From Nissolia schottii (lineage: Eukaryota > Streptophyta > Magnoliopsida > Fabales > Fabaceae): DNA of 64,000 bases. The translations under genes and the position numbers were made by a program. Positions 25,332 through 40,300 of the stretch are shown here, in pieces. The stretch covers positions 89,750 through 153,749 of the forward strand of contig QANU01111459.1 of assembly GCA_003254905.1 (NCBI GenBank), read 5' to 3'. Under the pieces are notes generated by a model. It did not search any database and was not told where the DNA came from. It was given only the letters and a program-made list of their open reading frames with translations. Within the stretch, counting starts at the first letter, position 1. Each line of letters opens with the position of its first letter.

Positions 25332-28300
25332 TCAGGGTTCGACTGGCTCTGACTCAGACTCTTGCTCAGGCTCAACTTCATTTGCAAGGGCATAAACCAC
25401 TGCTGTTCTAGAAGGTGCGTACACGAGAAAGGATCGAGGTCGATCATCATACCATCCTTCCTGAAATAATAGTTGATGTCCGCAAAAATGTTAAAACACA
25501 CGAACAGAAATAAACAAATTAGACAAAACAACACAAGTTTTAGAGAAGTCACATACAGATGTGAAATACTCGGCAGTGTGATTGAGCCTATTGAAGCCAC
25601 CAAACAAGGCATCATCTGAATCCAAGACAATCTGAGAGCGAGGGATAAAAAAAAAAAACAATCCATTATACAACAGATTAAACATATTCTAGAACTTGGG
25701 AAAAGAGAGAGAGAGTCTTTGAATTCGAATTGAGTTTAATCTCGAAAGATGGGGGAGGGGTTGCCCAAGCCAAGGCTATCATGACCATATTTCTACCATG
25801 TAAGACTTAACACACTCCTCGCGCCCAAGACATTTAGAGAGTGAAGTTTGTGAGAGAGACATTTGTGGGTGGTCTAACATGATCTAACATGATCTAACTC
25901 AACCTCAAAAGCTAGTTCTTCGGAGTAGTTTCTCAAGCCATTATTATTATAAAGGCATATCCCTAAGCAATGTGAGACTTAACAAAGAGGGAAGGGAATA
26001 TAGTATGGTCAAATTGTTGCCAGCATTACCAATCAGTGTCAATGGTGGTTTTGTATCAAAAGCAGATGCCTTCTCATGCTAGACAAGTGCACAGCTATTT
26101 CTGACCTAATTATCAGATGCGGATACAGATGAGGCATCTGAGCATACACAGACGAAATTGGGAAAAAAGAGCATAAGGCTTACTACTTTCATTTTGGGGA
26201 CATTTTCGCTCACAGTTCTCATAGCTCACTAAACAGAATTTGATAGATGAAAGAAGATTCACCTTGGTAGTATATATGCATTTCACCTTTCACACTATCA
26301 ATTTTAGGAATAGAATTACTCACCAAATTGCGCTTTGCTCAATTGGGATCTGAGTTAGAAGACTAACCAGACAAATGACGAAAATAGTAGTTTCTTAGGG
26401 TAAAAGATCAGGTCAACTTTGCATTGGTGTAAAAGTTACAAGACCAGAAGTTGTAGTCTTGCAAGAGTAATACCTTATATTTCCCAGGGTTTAAGCATCC
26501 AATTCTGTAATCGAAATAGCTGTTGGTCCAATGAAAATTGAAGACAAAGACAAGATTGCCCCTTTCGAAGACTATAATTCTGTCACCTTCATCTTTTCGA
26601 GAAATGTACTGGTGCTCAGAAGTCATGAACTGCATCAAACATAAGTAATTTTCCTTAACTGCTTCTGCCCGAGGGATCCACCTCGATTAAATATTTATAA
26701 ATGCCACCACTAAAGAATAACAAGAAAAGAAAATGGAGCACAACCATGCAGGTAGAACCTATCTCAGAAGAAATAGAAAATAAAAAATCCGCTTACACAA
26801 CTGTGTTTATTATTTTTCACGGCAGTCAAACTCAACCAACTTCCCACAAGTTGTCTCCAATGATGAGCAATAACCATCAAATCACAGTGAAGTCAGGCAA
26901 AAAATGAAGACTTACACCAAACCTTTCTTCTAGATGCTGCATGGCTTGATCAAATTCTTGCATCCCTCGATATCTTAGATAGTCTGCATCCCCCTGAGCA
27001 AACAAGGTAGAAAAAGGTTGTTTAAATTTTGAACTATTGCCATTGTAATTTATTCTTTTTCATTTTCCTGAAAAGCCTTGGCAATTTGAATGACTAATAA
27101 TGAGTGCAGGTGCTTTAATGTTGAACATCAGAGCTAATAAGATAGTAAACAAAGCACATGTTTAAATAGATCCACCCACAAAACCGATATACCTATTCTA
27201 GAGCACAAAGAAGTAGAAAATCATTTTATATTCTTTAGTTCCTTTGAAGACTAATACTTTTATGATTTTATCCTTATATCCACAAGAATAAGGATTAAGA
27301 AAGAACACCTTACACGAAATTAATTCTTCTAACCTTCCTCAAACATATATACCAATGATGTCTTCAACAAGTTTTATGGTTCATCAGTCACAAGATTTTC
27401 ACCAAAAAGTGCTCAACCAACTGAAACCCCCAAAGGATAGACTGGGGCAATATACGCTAGTAATTTGACAAGTTGTGAACGAAGTAACCAGGAACTTACC
27501 AAGTCAAATCTACGCCTACATTTATCGTAACTGAAATTATTCCCAGGAATTATTGTGCCATTATGAAGATGCTGATCACTCCTTGGAAAATCAATCCACT
27601 CTGAACAGAAACAAAGAAGAATGAACCTCCTTAACAACTGCTGAAATTGTTGTTGAATCTCTACATAAATAATTAGAAACAAAACCAGTCCCAGTATATG
27701 CTTACCAGGATGGCCAAACTCATTCCCCATAAAATTCAAATACCCTTCACCACCAAGGCACATCGTAATAAGCCTAATCATTTTGTGTAATGCTATACCA
27801 CGATCTATGAGAGGAGTAGATGGTCTGTCTAAAGCCATGAATTCATACATATCCTGAAGCAGCCAAAATACAAGGTAAAAGGTCTAATGACATAAACTGC
27901 AGCAATGTACAAAACGAAAACAAGAGTCCTAATAATTAGGCAGAAGCAAAGTAAGAAGGAACCAATAGAAGTCAAGAAACAGCCAGAGAATTGAAGGATG
28001 CCATATTAGGTTCTTCTAAGCTACAACACTCATCTTCATAATCACAGGAGTGTATTGCAAATGCAGACAAGAAATTTCCACAAGATTTATAACAATCAAG
28101 AAATTGTTTGTTTATGTATATGCTGCACATAACATAAAAAAAATCCAATGCAGCAGGCAGTTGAAACTTGAAACTGGATGGAATTCAATTCCTTATCTCT
28201 TCAAAGCAAATAAAAGTGCATAGCTATACTCCAGAATAATCTCTTCTACATAATTGAGAAACACAGTATATGAAAGATTTAAACACCTTGTCCATCAACC

Positions 28301-31300
28301 AAAATGCAATTGTCTTGTCACCAACCAAGGCTTGGTCATGACTTTCAGCATAAGCTACACATTTTTCCAGCCACCTTCTGTTTGTGAGTGTGTGAATTAT
28401 ATCACCCATTTTCCAGTCTTCATCTTTCTTCCTACATGAAAAAGGACATGGGTGAAATCACACGTGATTTTCTTTTCACACAACTGATAAACAGTAAGAA
28501 TGAATGACAATGGCCTATGGAGGTGCAATGATAGGAACGGGTTTAAAAGGGTTTAGGATTTGAATAACAATTTGCAGCCAACAGGAAAAACAATTTGATG
28601 TTGGCTTTGATTGACTAATAAATGTTAAGACACAGGAAGTGTAGCATCTTTCCACATGCAAAGAATTAGCTTACACTCTAACGAGCTTAGTAAAAATGAA
28701 TGGCTAACTTGCATTACATTCCAGAATCATTCTTCAGGTATATTACATTGCTTCTTACATTTTGGAAGTCTAATCAGTTATTATGTGAGTTGAGAATTCT
28801 CCAAATTTAACACTCACCTCAATCAATTTCTTCTTGTATCCCAAAAAAAAAAAAATCCCTTTAAAGCTGACATCCAAGAATCTCATTTTCCAAAGTACTA
28901 ACATATTCCATATATATGTTAATAACTGAAAATCTGTGTCATATCTGATTTGCTTATACTATGGAACATCAGATTGATATTAATTTCTTCCGGGCACATT
29001 GTCATTGGGTTTAACCTAAAAGCTTATTTTGGAATCAAAATCCAACACTAAACAATGGGTTGAATATCTAGGAGCCCATTTGAAATATTTCTTTAGGGTC
29101 ATATGTTTTTATTATTATTTTGCAGCACCAACTCATATTTTATATGCATGCATGACTATCCACAATTAAGACTACTTTAAAAGGAAATTTAACATTCTGT
29201 TGAGGTTCCAGATTAAAAACAAAAAAAGTTACTTGAGAATCTCAATCCACTTGTCTGCTATAGCCATGTGCAGCCGGTAATCAAAGCCAACCCCACCATC
29301 TTGTGTAGGAAGGCAGAATGTTGGCATTCCACTGACCTGTAAATGGAAAGAAAATTGTAATGCCAACAGGAATTTTCATTGAGTCAAATAGAGGGTTCAT
29401 ACAACATTGTTTTCTAGCTCTTTATGACCATTGTTGGGTCACTTATGTTGCCCATTAATAAATTTTTCAGACAAGACAACTATTCCACTCCAGTCACATT
29501 TCAAGTGAGGTGTAACAGAAGTAACATACTTTCTAAACTGTAACATAATATCAAACTTTTGAGAGGATAACATACATCTTCACCAATACTAACAGCCTCG
29601 GGAAAGAGCCCATGAATGACATCATTAACCAGCATCAGGTAAATCACAGCATCAACATCAGTTGCGAAACCAAAGTACTCGTTGTAATTTCCAGTAAAAC
29701 CTACCTGCAGCAAGAAAAAACTACTTTTAATAATATAAGCAAAAGAGGAAGTGTGACATCTACAAAGAAGCATGAAACCCTTTTTTAAGAAAGAAACGTG
29801 AGTATTCAACATTTCCATTCTACAGTTGATTTTTTCCCCCTTCAAAATCAGATTTTATTCAGAAGAAACAGTTGAACAAATGAAGAAAAGGGCCCAGATC
29901 TTGCATTACACTCTGATTAACTGAATCACAATCCTGCAAGTAAGGCTCATTTTCACAAAACAACTGAAAATCAACAAAAAATATAGAAAAAAATTCAAAG
30001 GTATTATTGGAGACCAGCTTATTGTACACGATATCGTAAGTTTAACTGTCAGCCAAGGAGCAACAAAAGAAGGAGAAGGAAATTTGACTGAGTAATTTAG
30101 CTTAAGAGAGTTTAGAATTTTCCTAATCAAACTTCAGCACACATCACAGTGGGAAAAGTTACTGTGATCCTAAAAGATACAAACTTATTACTGTATTACA
30201 CCAAAAAGAACTCCAAGAGTGAAATATAATTCCAGGAACAAAGTAAATAGTTATTGTTCACAATTATTTTTGAGCCAAGGAAGAAATTATCTAGAGAGAA
30301 GGAAAAAGGGTACAAGTTAAGAGGAGGCTAACATCCTTCACAACACAGGCAGTAGGAAAACAAATAGGCTAATAAAAGCAATAAAGCTCTCCAAATATCT
30401 GCAACTCCAAGTTCTGAGAAAATAGTCAAAATACATATTGATATTTAGATTTCACTCCTTTTCCTTCACTTGGTTATTCAATAATCCTTGATTGCTATGA
30501 GCACAAGAGGAGACAAGTTATCTTGAAATACCAAGAAAACTAAAACACAAATTGGTAAAATCAGTTATAACGTACCCCCAATCCATGATGAGTATACATC
30601 ATAGATGTGACACCATCAAATCGAAACCCATCAAACTTATATTCATCCAGCCACCACCTTGCATTTGAAAGTAGATACCTTAGAACCTAAATTAAGAAGT
30701 AACATATGTCACTTACTATCCACCAGAGGGTAAATCATGAGGGAGAATATTGTCAGAAATATGTCAACGAATTATGTGAAGACAGCACTTACTTCCCAGC
30801 TTCCATAGTTAAAAAGACGAGAATCCCACATCCAATGATAACCCCGTGACCCAGGATGGAAATAATGACCATCAGTGCCATCGAACATGTTCAGCCCATC
30901 CAATGTGTTATTTGATGCATGGCTGCATTCAAAAGTTATCAGTTGTCAGGTATCAGCAGCAGATTAAAAATAGCATCGATAATTCCTTGGGCGTAACGAA
31001 ACTCATGTAATTATAACTTGAAGATAAGGACTAAAAATACAATCTAGAGATATTTCCAAAATATTAAAAAAAGAATACTAATGTGTACATTGACATCATT
31101 ACCTATGTACAATATCCATCAGAACAAGTAGACCTAGTTCATGAGCTTTGTCTATTAGAGACTTAAGTTCATCTGGAGTTCCAAACCGGCTGCTAGGTGC
31201 AAAGAAACTTGTAACATGGTATCTGCATCATGCAGAACAATCTTTTTACTAACAGGCCATCAATTTTAGGAGGAATACGCTAATGGACTGAGAAATAAAA

Positions 31301-34300
31301 CAATATAGCAAAAAAAAAGAAAAAAAGCCTGTTTTTCTTTGAATCACATTAGAGCCGTCAGCAATCCAAGATTAGGCATTTTACCCAAAGCTAGCATAAT
31401 AAGAATGTTCTTGGATAGCCATAATCTGGACAGCATTATATCCAAGCTTTTTAATGCGAGGTAGCACATCATCTCTAAAATTGGCATACGTGTTGATTTT
31501 TGGTTCCTGCACCTCAAGGTGGATGGCATTGTTAATTGTAGAAAAGCAACAACAACAACAACAACAAAAACAACAAATAAGCCTTGTCCCACTATGTGGG
31601 GTTGACTACATGAATTAGATGACGCCATTGTTAGTTATAGAAAAATAACTGAAACTCTAAATATGCACTTTCTTGAATTTGGTAGATTTAGTCTTCAACA
31701 TTATGCAAATATTCCATTATCAAAATAAGATTGACATTGATTATCTGAAAAAGACCTATGCAAAAAGAAATTATTTAATAAATAATTAAGCTTTCCTTTT
31801 TAAAAATCTAAAGCCTTGTTGCTTGTAATAACTAATGCCTTTTACTTAGCCATTTTGGACACGTAACGAATTGGCTTTACTAACATTGCTTTTGTAAATA
31901 GTAAGATAATTTTGCTTCATGGAAAAAATTGAAAGAATTTTAGTACAAGTATCCATTTGCAACATGCAGTCCTCCAGATGTCATTAGCTCAGTCTACTAA
32001 AACTTGCCCAAGTTTGCCAAACTTAGTTGAGTGGTGTCTACAAATTACACTTCCTATACTCATTCCTATCACAACAGAAATACAAATTCTCACCGGACTA
32101 CTCATTCCAACATGTGACTCATATATTCTAAGTGATTTTGGTCTCTTCGGCTGTGGATGTTTGAAGACATATTTTTCCTGTGAAAAAAAAAAAAGGAAAA
32201 ATAAAGCCATTATAAAGCATTGCATTGCAGAAAAATCAAACATAATTAGATCAAAAAATTATTTCAAATTAGCTTAACATATGCAGAAGTCAATGATTAT
32301 CAAGGTCTGTCCAGATAGCTGGAAATTACTGTTATCAACAAATGATTATTTTCATTTGGTATACTAATATTTTATAAGAACGAATTGCATACTATTCTGC
32401 ATGAAACTAGTTGGCAAACAAGGTTAAACATTGCAGCGTTGTCTAGCTTTTTATTTGTGGTACAATAAGAATACAATATTAGACTTTAAGCATAGAAAGT
32501 ACATCTTGGGTTGGGGGATAGGGCATAAAAAGTGCTTCGAATACTACTACAACAACAATGAAGTCTGGTCCCACTAAGTGGGGTCAGCTAGATGGATCAA
32601 ACAGTGCCCATAGTATTCTATTGTAAATATTTACTTTAAACATTCAAATCATTAAAATCTAAATCTCTTTTAATAATTTCACCTATGGTGTTTTAGGTCT
32701 CCCTCTATCTCTAGCTATTGAACTACCCTCCACATGGTCTTCTCTCCTTACTAGGGCATTTACAGATCTTCTCCACACATGCCCAAACCATCTATGGCGC
32801 GATTCCACCATCTTTTCCAATTTCCATAATAGGTGCTACCCAAACTTTCTCTTAATGCATTCGTTCCTAATCTTATCTTGACTAATGCATCCACTCATCC
32901 AATGCAACATTAAAAAGAGTTAAAAAGAGAAAAACAAAATACAAATATAGAATGAAAAGCAAACACTGAGACAGAGTTGCAGTGGCTTGAAAATACTGCA
33001 AAGCTGTGAACCTCTTCACATATCATATCATATAATAGAACTCACCTTGAAGCCACCGCGAGGTGATAGATCAACAAAAAAAGGCAATAAATACAATTCT
33101 ATTCCATAACAAATGCAGCTATGCAAGGGTAAAGAGAAATGTAACTTAAATGGGAGAAATGTAGAATCTTACCTCTTCTGGTGGATCATAGTATATGCCA
33201 TTATATGGAATTTCACCAGGAGCCTGTACAGAGAACTTGATCCAAGCAGGGATTGAATCCTTGATTCCAGAGGGAGTATCCATGCGGATCTGCAAATAAA
33301 TATTTCAGATAATTTGTTCACAGAAAACACCCACAGCCTTAATTCAAGTTATCTATAAATGTTTTAAACACGTCACTCAAGGAATAAGATATCCTTAGAG
33401 GGTGTTTAGCACATTGCCTATCAAGATTACCGATAATCTGGATTACCTGTTAGAAAGATTACCACATTTTAAATTACTGGTAATGTTACATTGCAGTGTT
33501 TGATATTCACAGGTAATGTAATTGATAAATTACATTACCACGTTGGTACATCAAAAGGATTTCAAGGTAATAAATGTATTTTACCATAATGCCCACTAAA
33601 TAATAAATAAAATAAAAATAAATTAATAAATTAAATAATAAAAAATTACCATAATAACAATAAAATAAAATAAAAATAATAAAAATATGTTGGTGTATTG
33701 CGGTGATGGTGGTGGTAAAGGTGACAACAACGGTGGTGGTGCCAATGATGGTGATAGGTAATGGTAATAGTGGTGGTGGTGGTGACGACTGTAGTGGTGG
33801 AAATAAGGGATTGAGGTGGCGGTGACAATGATCATGGTAGTGGAGAGGTGGGTTATGGTAGAGGTGTCGGTGATAGATGTGGTGGCAATGACAACGGTTA
33901 TGGTAGTGGAAGTAGAGGTGGTGGCAACAATGGGTGGGGGCAACAGTGGTGGTGGTTGTAGCGACGACAATGATGGTGGTGGCAGCGGTGTTAGCAGTGG
34001 TGGGTAATGGTATTAGTGGTAGTTGTGGTGACGACAATGGTGACGGTGGCGATGGTGGTGGTGGTGGCGTGGTGGTGGTGGGTGATATATGTTGGCGGCG
34101 GTGGGAGTGGGGATGACGGTTGTTGTGGTGGCTCATGAATAAAAAGAGGTGTTTATGTTAAAAGTATTTTTGTCAAAATAAAAGTTGAAGGATTATCTAA
34201 AATGTGGTAATCTAGATAGACCCCTCTCATGAGGGTAATCTACATTATTAGCAATGTTGCGTAACCAAACAGGTCAATGTAAATTGCAAGTAATTTTATT

Positions 34301-37300
34301 GGAAGATTACCAGCAATCTATCCACATTACCTCATACTAAACTCCTCTTAGTTCAAGACATCTATAAATGTTTCAAAATATACTCAAATTTTTTATAGAA
34401 GAAATTTTATAAGAGAAATAAAGTATGGAATTACATCACTCAAGGATAATATTTATTTAATTTTTTTTCATAAAAGAAAATTTTCATTAACAAGGAAAGG
34501 AGAATAATACAAGGATAAAGAGTACAAGAAATTCTCATTACAAAAAAAATGACAACTAAAGAAGGAGCCTCTCAACATATCACTCAAGGATAATATAACC
34601 TCATAAAAGAAACAATTAACACTTAAAACCAAAGGAAAAGAGAAAGACACATCAACTAGGGAAACTTGTCACTCTTCTTTATAACTTTTGTGGTTTGATA
34701 AAAAATAAAAAAAACCGGTGAGTGAATAGCCAGCTTATACACTGGAAAGTAGCTGGATGTAATACTTTATCTCTAGTGTATCTAGGGTGATGTCAGCCAG
34801 ATTATATGTTGGAGCTTCTTTGGGAGAAGAGGAAGAAGGATCATTCCCACAAAGCCTATTATGGTACATTGAAAACTGCAGTGGAAAGGTACAGGAAGGC
34901 TTTCAAGGGAAAATGGGAAACCAAAAATCAGTACAGAAAAGCCCCCTTAATCTTCTGCAATGAAGTTTTTCGATTCATCAAAAAGAGTTTCTAAAAGATG
35001 CAATGTAACAAAAAATAGTTGTGGAAGATACAGGTGAATGGTTTCAGAAGATACTCTAACTCTGGAATAAAATTCTCTACTAATTAATTTGTTCTCTGGG
35101 CCACTATCAATCTTGAAACAAACTCAGCCCATCACTCCACTGTGCATGAGCAGTAAAATGTTTCACAAACACTAGCAACATATAGAATGGCTGAAAATAT
35201 ATATACGCATGTCAATAATAGGGGGATCAATTTCCATACACTGTCTATATTATAACAGAATTCTTATTCATACATGCATGGTTTTGGTCTTCTTGCTTGG
35301 TATAAATTGTGAGGAAAAAGATGTAAGAATATAGGGAAAGATTATGTGGAACCAGATCACATGATTGGAAAAATCTTGTTATTTGAGTTTTGAGATACAA
35401 GACTCGTTACCTGTACAAACACTCAAATTGCCAACATAAAAGAATGTAACTTAAATCTTTGGTAATGAATAAAAATAAAGACTCTTAAGTCTATAATCAA
35501 TGGTTATGTGAAGATCATCAATATCCATATAAAATTAATCATGCTCTATTCTGAAAAATAAATTACCTTGACTCGAGAACCATGAGGAATTGGCGGTGAA
35601 CCATCTACATTGTTTGGCAAGAAGATCTCCCACACACCAAACTCATTCTGTGTAAACAAAACTAGAACAGTTAAAGATGGCCAGTGGCATTACACTCATC
35701 ATTTAAATTTAAGCAATGATCAAATATCCAGGACCAGGAGTCTGTTCAGATTTGTAACAATTATGTCCATCACATCATGGTTATTAAATCAAGATTCAAA
35801 TCGTGAATCGAAAAGCTTATTTTCCGAATCCTGAATCGAACTATATCGTGAATCGTATACCAACATGAAAAACATGTATTTTTCATGTTAAAAAACATCC
35901 AAAAAAAAAACTGTATATCAACATTTCAAAGTCAAATAGCTAATTGTTTAACTAATAAATTGAGTGAGGTAGTGAATGTATGAAATCTCTATTTCAAAAG
36001 AATGAAAATTAAGCAACGAAATAGTTTAAAATGGTGTATTTGGTTACACCTCTTTAGTTTATTTCATTTAACAATTTAAGCTTATTTAACACTCTAATTT
36101 TCTTAATGAGAATGGGTGAAAAAATGTAAAAAGAAAGTAGTGAATCGTTGAATTGTTTCACATCACACTGAATCGGTACATGTATCGTAAGATTCAGTGC
36201 ATGATACGAATCATTAGCATGCCAAATCGAATTAAATCGTGAATCGTAAGATTCTAATAACCATACATCACATCAGTACATGGCATAATTTCCATTCAAA
36301 GCAGGAATTCCATCCTTCAAGCAGTATTACTTTTGGGAGAAAATCAAGTCAAGTGGCATAACTACTAAGGAAGACAATAAGCTATAAAATAAAGTGCATT
36401 CAAAGCAACTCATGGTTTAGCCAATTCAGGATGTGTTTCCCTATTTACAAGCCTTAATATAAAACAGGCCTCTAAATAGGCTAGGCCTTAAAAAAAAGCT
36501 TATGTCAGGTAATAGGTCAGACTAGGGCTTAAAAAAGCAAAGTCAGGTCTGTTTCAGCCGAAGTCAAAGCCTGACCATGTTTGTCCTATTTCCAACCCTG
36601 AATGGGATGACAAGGATCAAACTCTTGCTCACTAAGTCTAAGAGTTTCAAGGTCAATTAAGGATAACATACCCGAGTCATTACATCTGCATTTGGATTCC
36701 AATTGTTGAAGTCCCCAATTAATGCTGCTGACTGAAAAAGCATCCAATAATATCCATAATGGTTTGAATAGAAAAATAAAACCCTTTATTTAAGTTTAAA
36801 GCCACACCACATGCACAACATCCAAAATCATATTATATCCAACTTTACTTGAAAATATACAATGATAGAGTGGAAATGGGTGAGGAAAGAGACGGATATC
36901 ACTGCTTAAAAATTATATTAGTGTCTCTCAGAGTATGAATTTCATCTATAGAATGCTTTTATCATTTTTTTTTCTACCAAATGAATGCATTCATTCCTTC
37001 AGTTGATTTCAGATCACTATTAGTATTATCATTATATTGACAATAAGTCAGTATAAGTATAGTCAACTCTGTAACTCTAGTGAATATATTTTGTAATCAC
37101 AGAATGACAAATTAAAGGGCATAGCTCACTGAAGCAACTCAGAGAACTCCACCAAGTCCCAATTAACTCTAATATATATGAAAACGTTTACGTCATTGTA
37201 ATAAACACTGATTGGATGAACTGAAAACCTGCAACAGTGCTTTTACTAAAATGTAAAGTAAAGCGGTGTGTTGTATTAATGTTTGAAACCTGAGTGACTC

Positions 37301-40300
37301 TGCACTCCTGTCAGAGGTTGTGCTTAAAAAATACAACTACAAAGGAATTCTAACCAGTAAAAAAGAACCAATGTTGATACAAAGAACTAAGATGAAGTGT
37401 ACCTTTGCTCCAGGTGCCCACTCTCTGTAAGTAATGCCTGTAGCACTGTAAACAAAGTTTGTAGTTAATCAGGCATTTTGTATTTTGTGTGGTGTGTCAT
37501 AACATATCCAATCTAAAATGTTTTCATTCTTATTATTATTTGTTGTCTTTATCTTTACCTTCTTCCCTAACCGTAATTATTCAACATTGGTATCAGGGAT
37601 GTACGCTCCATTATAACAAGTGTGTCCATGTTCTAGTGAATTTAGTTCTTAGAACTCTGCGTATATGCTTCTTTTGTTTTCCTTAATCTTATTATTTTGT
37701 GTCCATGGACCTTCGACGGTACTTGCTATTAGAAGTCTTCACTATTTACATTGTAGATCCTTTAATTCTATTTACTCCTACATCCTTTATATTTTATTTC
37801 TTAATTTTCCAACAATTTTCAAACTCCCTCAACCCCTCAAAACCCAATCTTGGCGACCCCAATACCCCCTCACCCACACCAACTTTGCACCGCCACCATT
37901 GCCCACCGCCGCTCTGCTGATAAGAGCATCCGCAACAATGCCCATGGCAACAATGTGACCCACAACCACCTCTTATTCACCAAGGACATACCCTCAACCT
38001 CCTCGACTTCAGTGAGAGCAGTGATGGCTGAAGATTTGAGATGGAGGTAGTGGTTGGCTAAGGATCTGATCTGGAGATGAAGAGACTGAGGTGGCAAGGT
38101 GAATGCTTGAGATAGGGGTGAAAGCTCATGGCAATGGACAGTGGAGGCTAGGTTGAAGAGGCTACGGAGCAGTGGTGTTTGTTTGTTTTTTCTATTTTTT
38201 ATTTGTAGTGTATATGGTTGCAAAATTAGAATATGTTAAGGTTTCCATTTTTTATGTTGGATTTTATTTCGGGATGCATTCTGGCTTGTGGTGTTTGCTG
38301 GTATTAGTTTGAGGTTTCTCTGTTGCTATAGCTGTGGTGTTTACTATAGTCAAATGAGTGAAGTGAGAAAGACACCAAGAGCGACCTGGGGAGGAAGAGG
38401 ATGATGTTGGCTGTGATGGTTTTGTTGATGTCATCCTTCCCAGAGTTGACGGCAATTCAAGGTGAGAGAAGGACTAGAGAGGAAAGGGGACAGGTGAGGC
38501 TGAAAGGGGAAGATAGAGATGGGAGTGGATGTATTTGGAATTAAAATATTTTTCCTAAGGTTTATTTGCACTACAAAATTTATTTAATAAGCAAGTAATG
38601 AATAACATCCATGAATCATTTTTAATATCAACCTAATGGTTAAATTTACAATGCCCAGAGGCATTGACCCTAAGTCCTAACAGATCCTTGTTAATAGGAT
38701 CCAAACAGATCCTTGTTAATAGGTCTTTCTCTTCCTTCATTAAGCAACCAACATGTATTTTTATTCCAATTTTAGCTTTTATCTATTATTCCCCAAACAT
38801 GCCCTTAATGTGACATCAGTAATTTATGAAGCAGAATGCTAGATGTGTGTATGTGTGCAACATCAAACTGTTAGAATAAGTGCAATGTCATACCTGCGTG
38901 TGAAGCCAAATTTTTCATACCCACGAGAAAATACATCCAGGCCACCTTCATACTTGTCAATTTCGTCACGCAATCTTTTGTATTGTCCATAACTGTGATT
39001 TGCAAAATATGTATTTAAAAAAGAAATCAGGTTTTTATTTTAGTTACAGTATCTATTATCAAAGTGCTAAAGTAAAGCAGGTACAGTTTAGGAAACATAA
39101 AAATGGCGTACCAAACCATAAGTTCCTTAACTATCTTGTATATGCATAAAATTGAATTATTCATTTGTTTTTTAATTCAAGATTAGCAAAGAACACATCT
39201 GGTACTTGTTTCACCTAAAAGAAGCAGGAGGGAAGAAGGTAGCTAACCGAAAATCAAGATGTTCCCGGTGAGCTTGCAAAAGTGGATCAATCTCATATAT
39301 TTTCTGCCCAGTGCCAGGTGGGGGAATAATCTTACGTTTAGCTTCATCACTTTTTATTTTTACTTTTGTGTCTATAGATACTGATGTCTTCTCAGCTTGA
39401 GCAATGGTGTTAACATTTACAAGTGATGACATAACGGAAACTTGCCCATCCTCAACCTCTCTGTCAGTGCTGCTAGCTGCTTCATCATCATTGTAGTTAT
39501 TCTCATCTTTCATGATTAACTCTTGTAAGTTCTGAAAAGACTAAAATAAGCAATCAGCACAGAACATGCAAGGAAATTTATGATTTCCAAAAATGCAAAT
39601 TAAGAGATCAATAATAGTGAATAAACAGAAATTGTAAACAAAATAACAAACCAAATGCAGTTGAAGGCATGCTACCAATGGAAATACAAACATAAACACA
39701 TAAATAATTAAACCCGGGTATGCTGCCAACACTTGAAGGCTAAGAAAATTATACACGATTCCAGCAAAACCGAGTTAACTTAGTCCAAACATAATATGGA
39801 TACATGCGACTAGCCGACTACCAACCTATTATTCAAGAATCAAGACAAGATTCACTGATGTCACCTTAAACTCCATTCAGCTTGTTCCATAAATCCACAA
39901 TGTGACTATTATGCATAATTTGTTAACAGATCAATTTAACATTTAGCAAGACATAAAAAACCTTACAAGAATCTGGATCATAAAAATACTTTCTACCTTT
40001 ACTTCCATTTTATATGTATGTGTTCACAATTTACAAAGAAGTTGGTTGCAAAGTACTGTTGATAATTGTATTTAATACTCAGAAGAGTCAGAACAGAAAC
40101 CTTATTTTCCATTTTCTAATTGAATTAATGTAGTTCAAGTAAATTTCAGCACACTGACATAAAGTAGTCTTCAACCCCAAATCTTGTTAGAAAATTACAA
40201 TTTTATATGTCAAGTCAGAAGGTAGTAAGCTGTACCATTACTTTCCACATTTCCTTTTGAAAGGATGGAACGGAAAGGCACCACAAGAAAACATGTTCAG

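Noticed and set aside
33507-34136. Long open frame on the minus strand (209 codons, His/Pro/Thr-rich) and matching Gly/Val-rich frames on the plus strand
   Set aside because: They are products of the three-base periodicity of the GGT-rich minisatellite; no domain, no splice partners.
36460-36600. AGGCCT/GGCCT-rich stretch in a branching enzyme intron
   Set aside because: Resembles a decayed dispersed repeat, but no ends or inverted repeats could be fixed, so no element is claimed.
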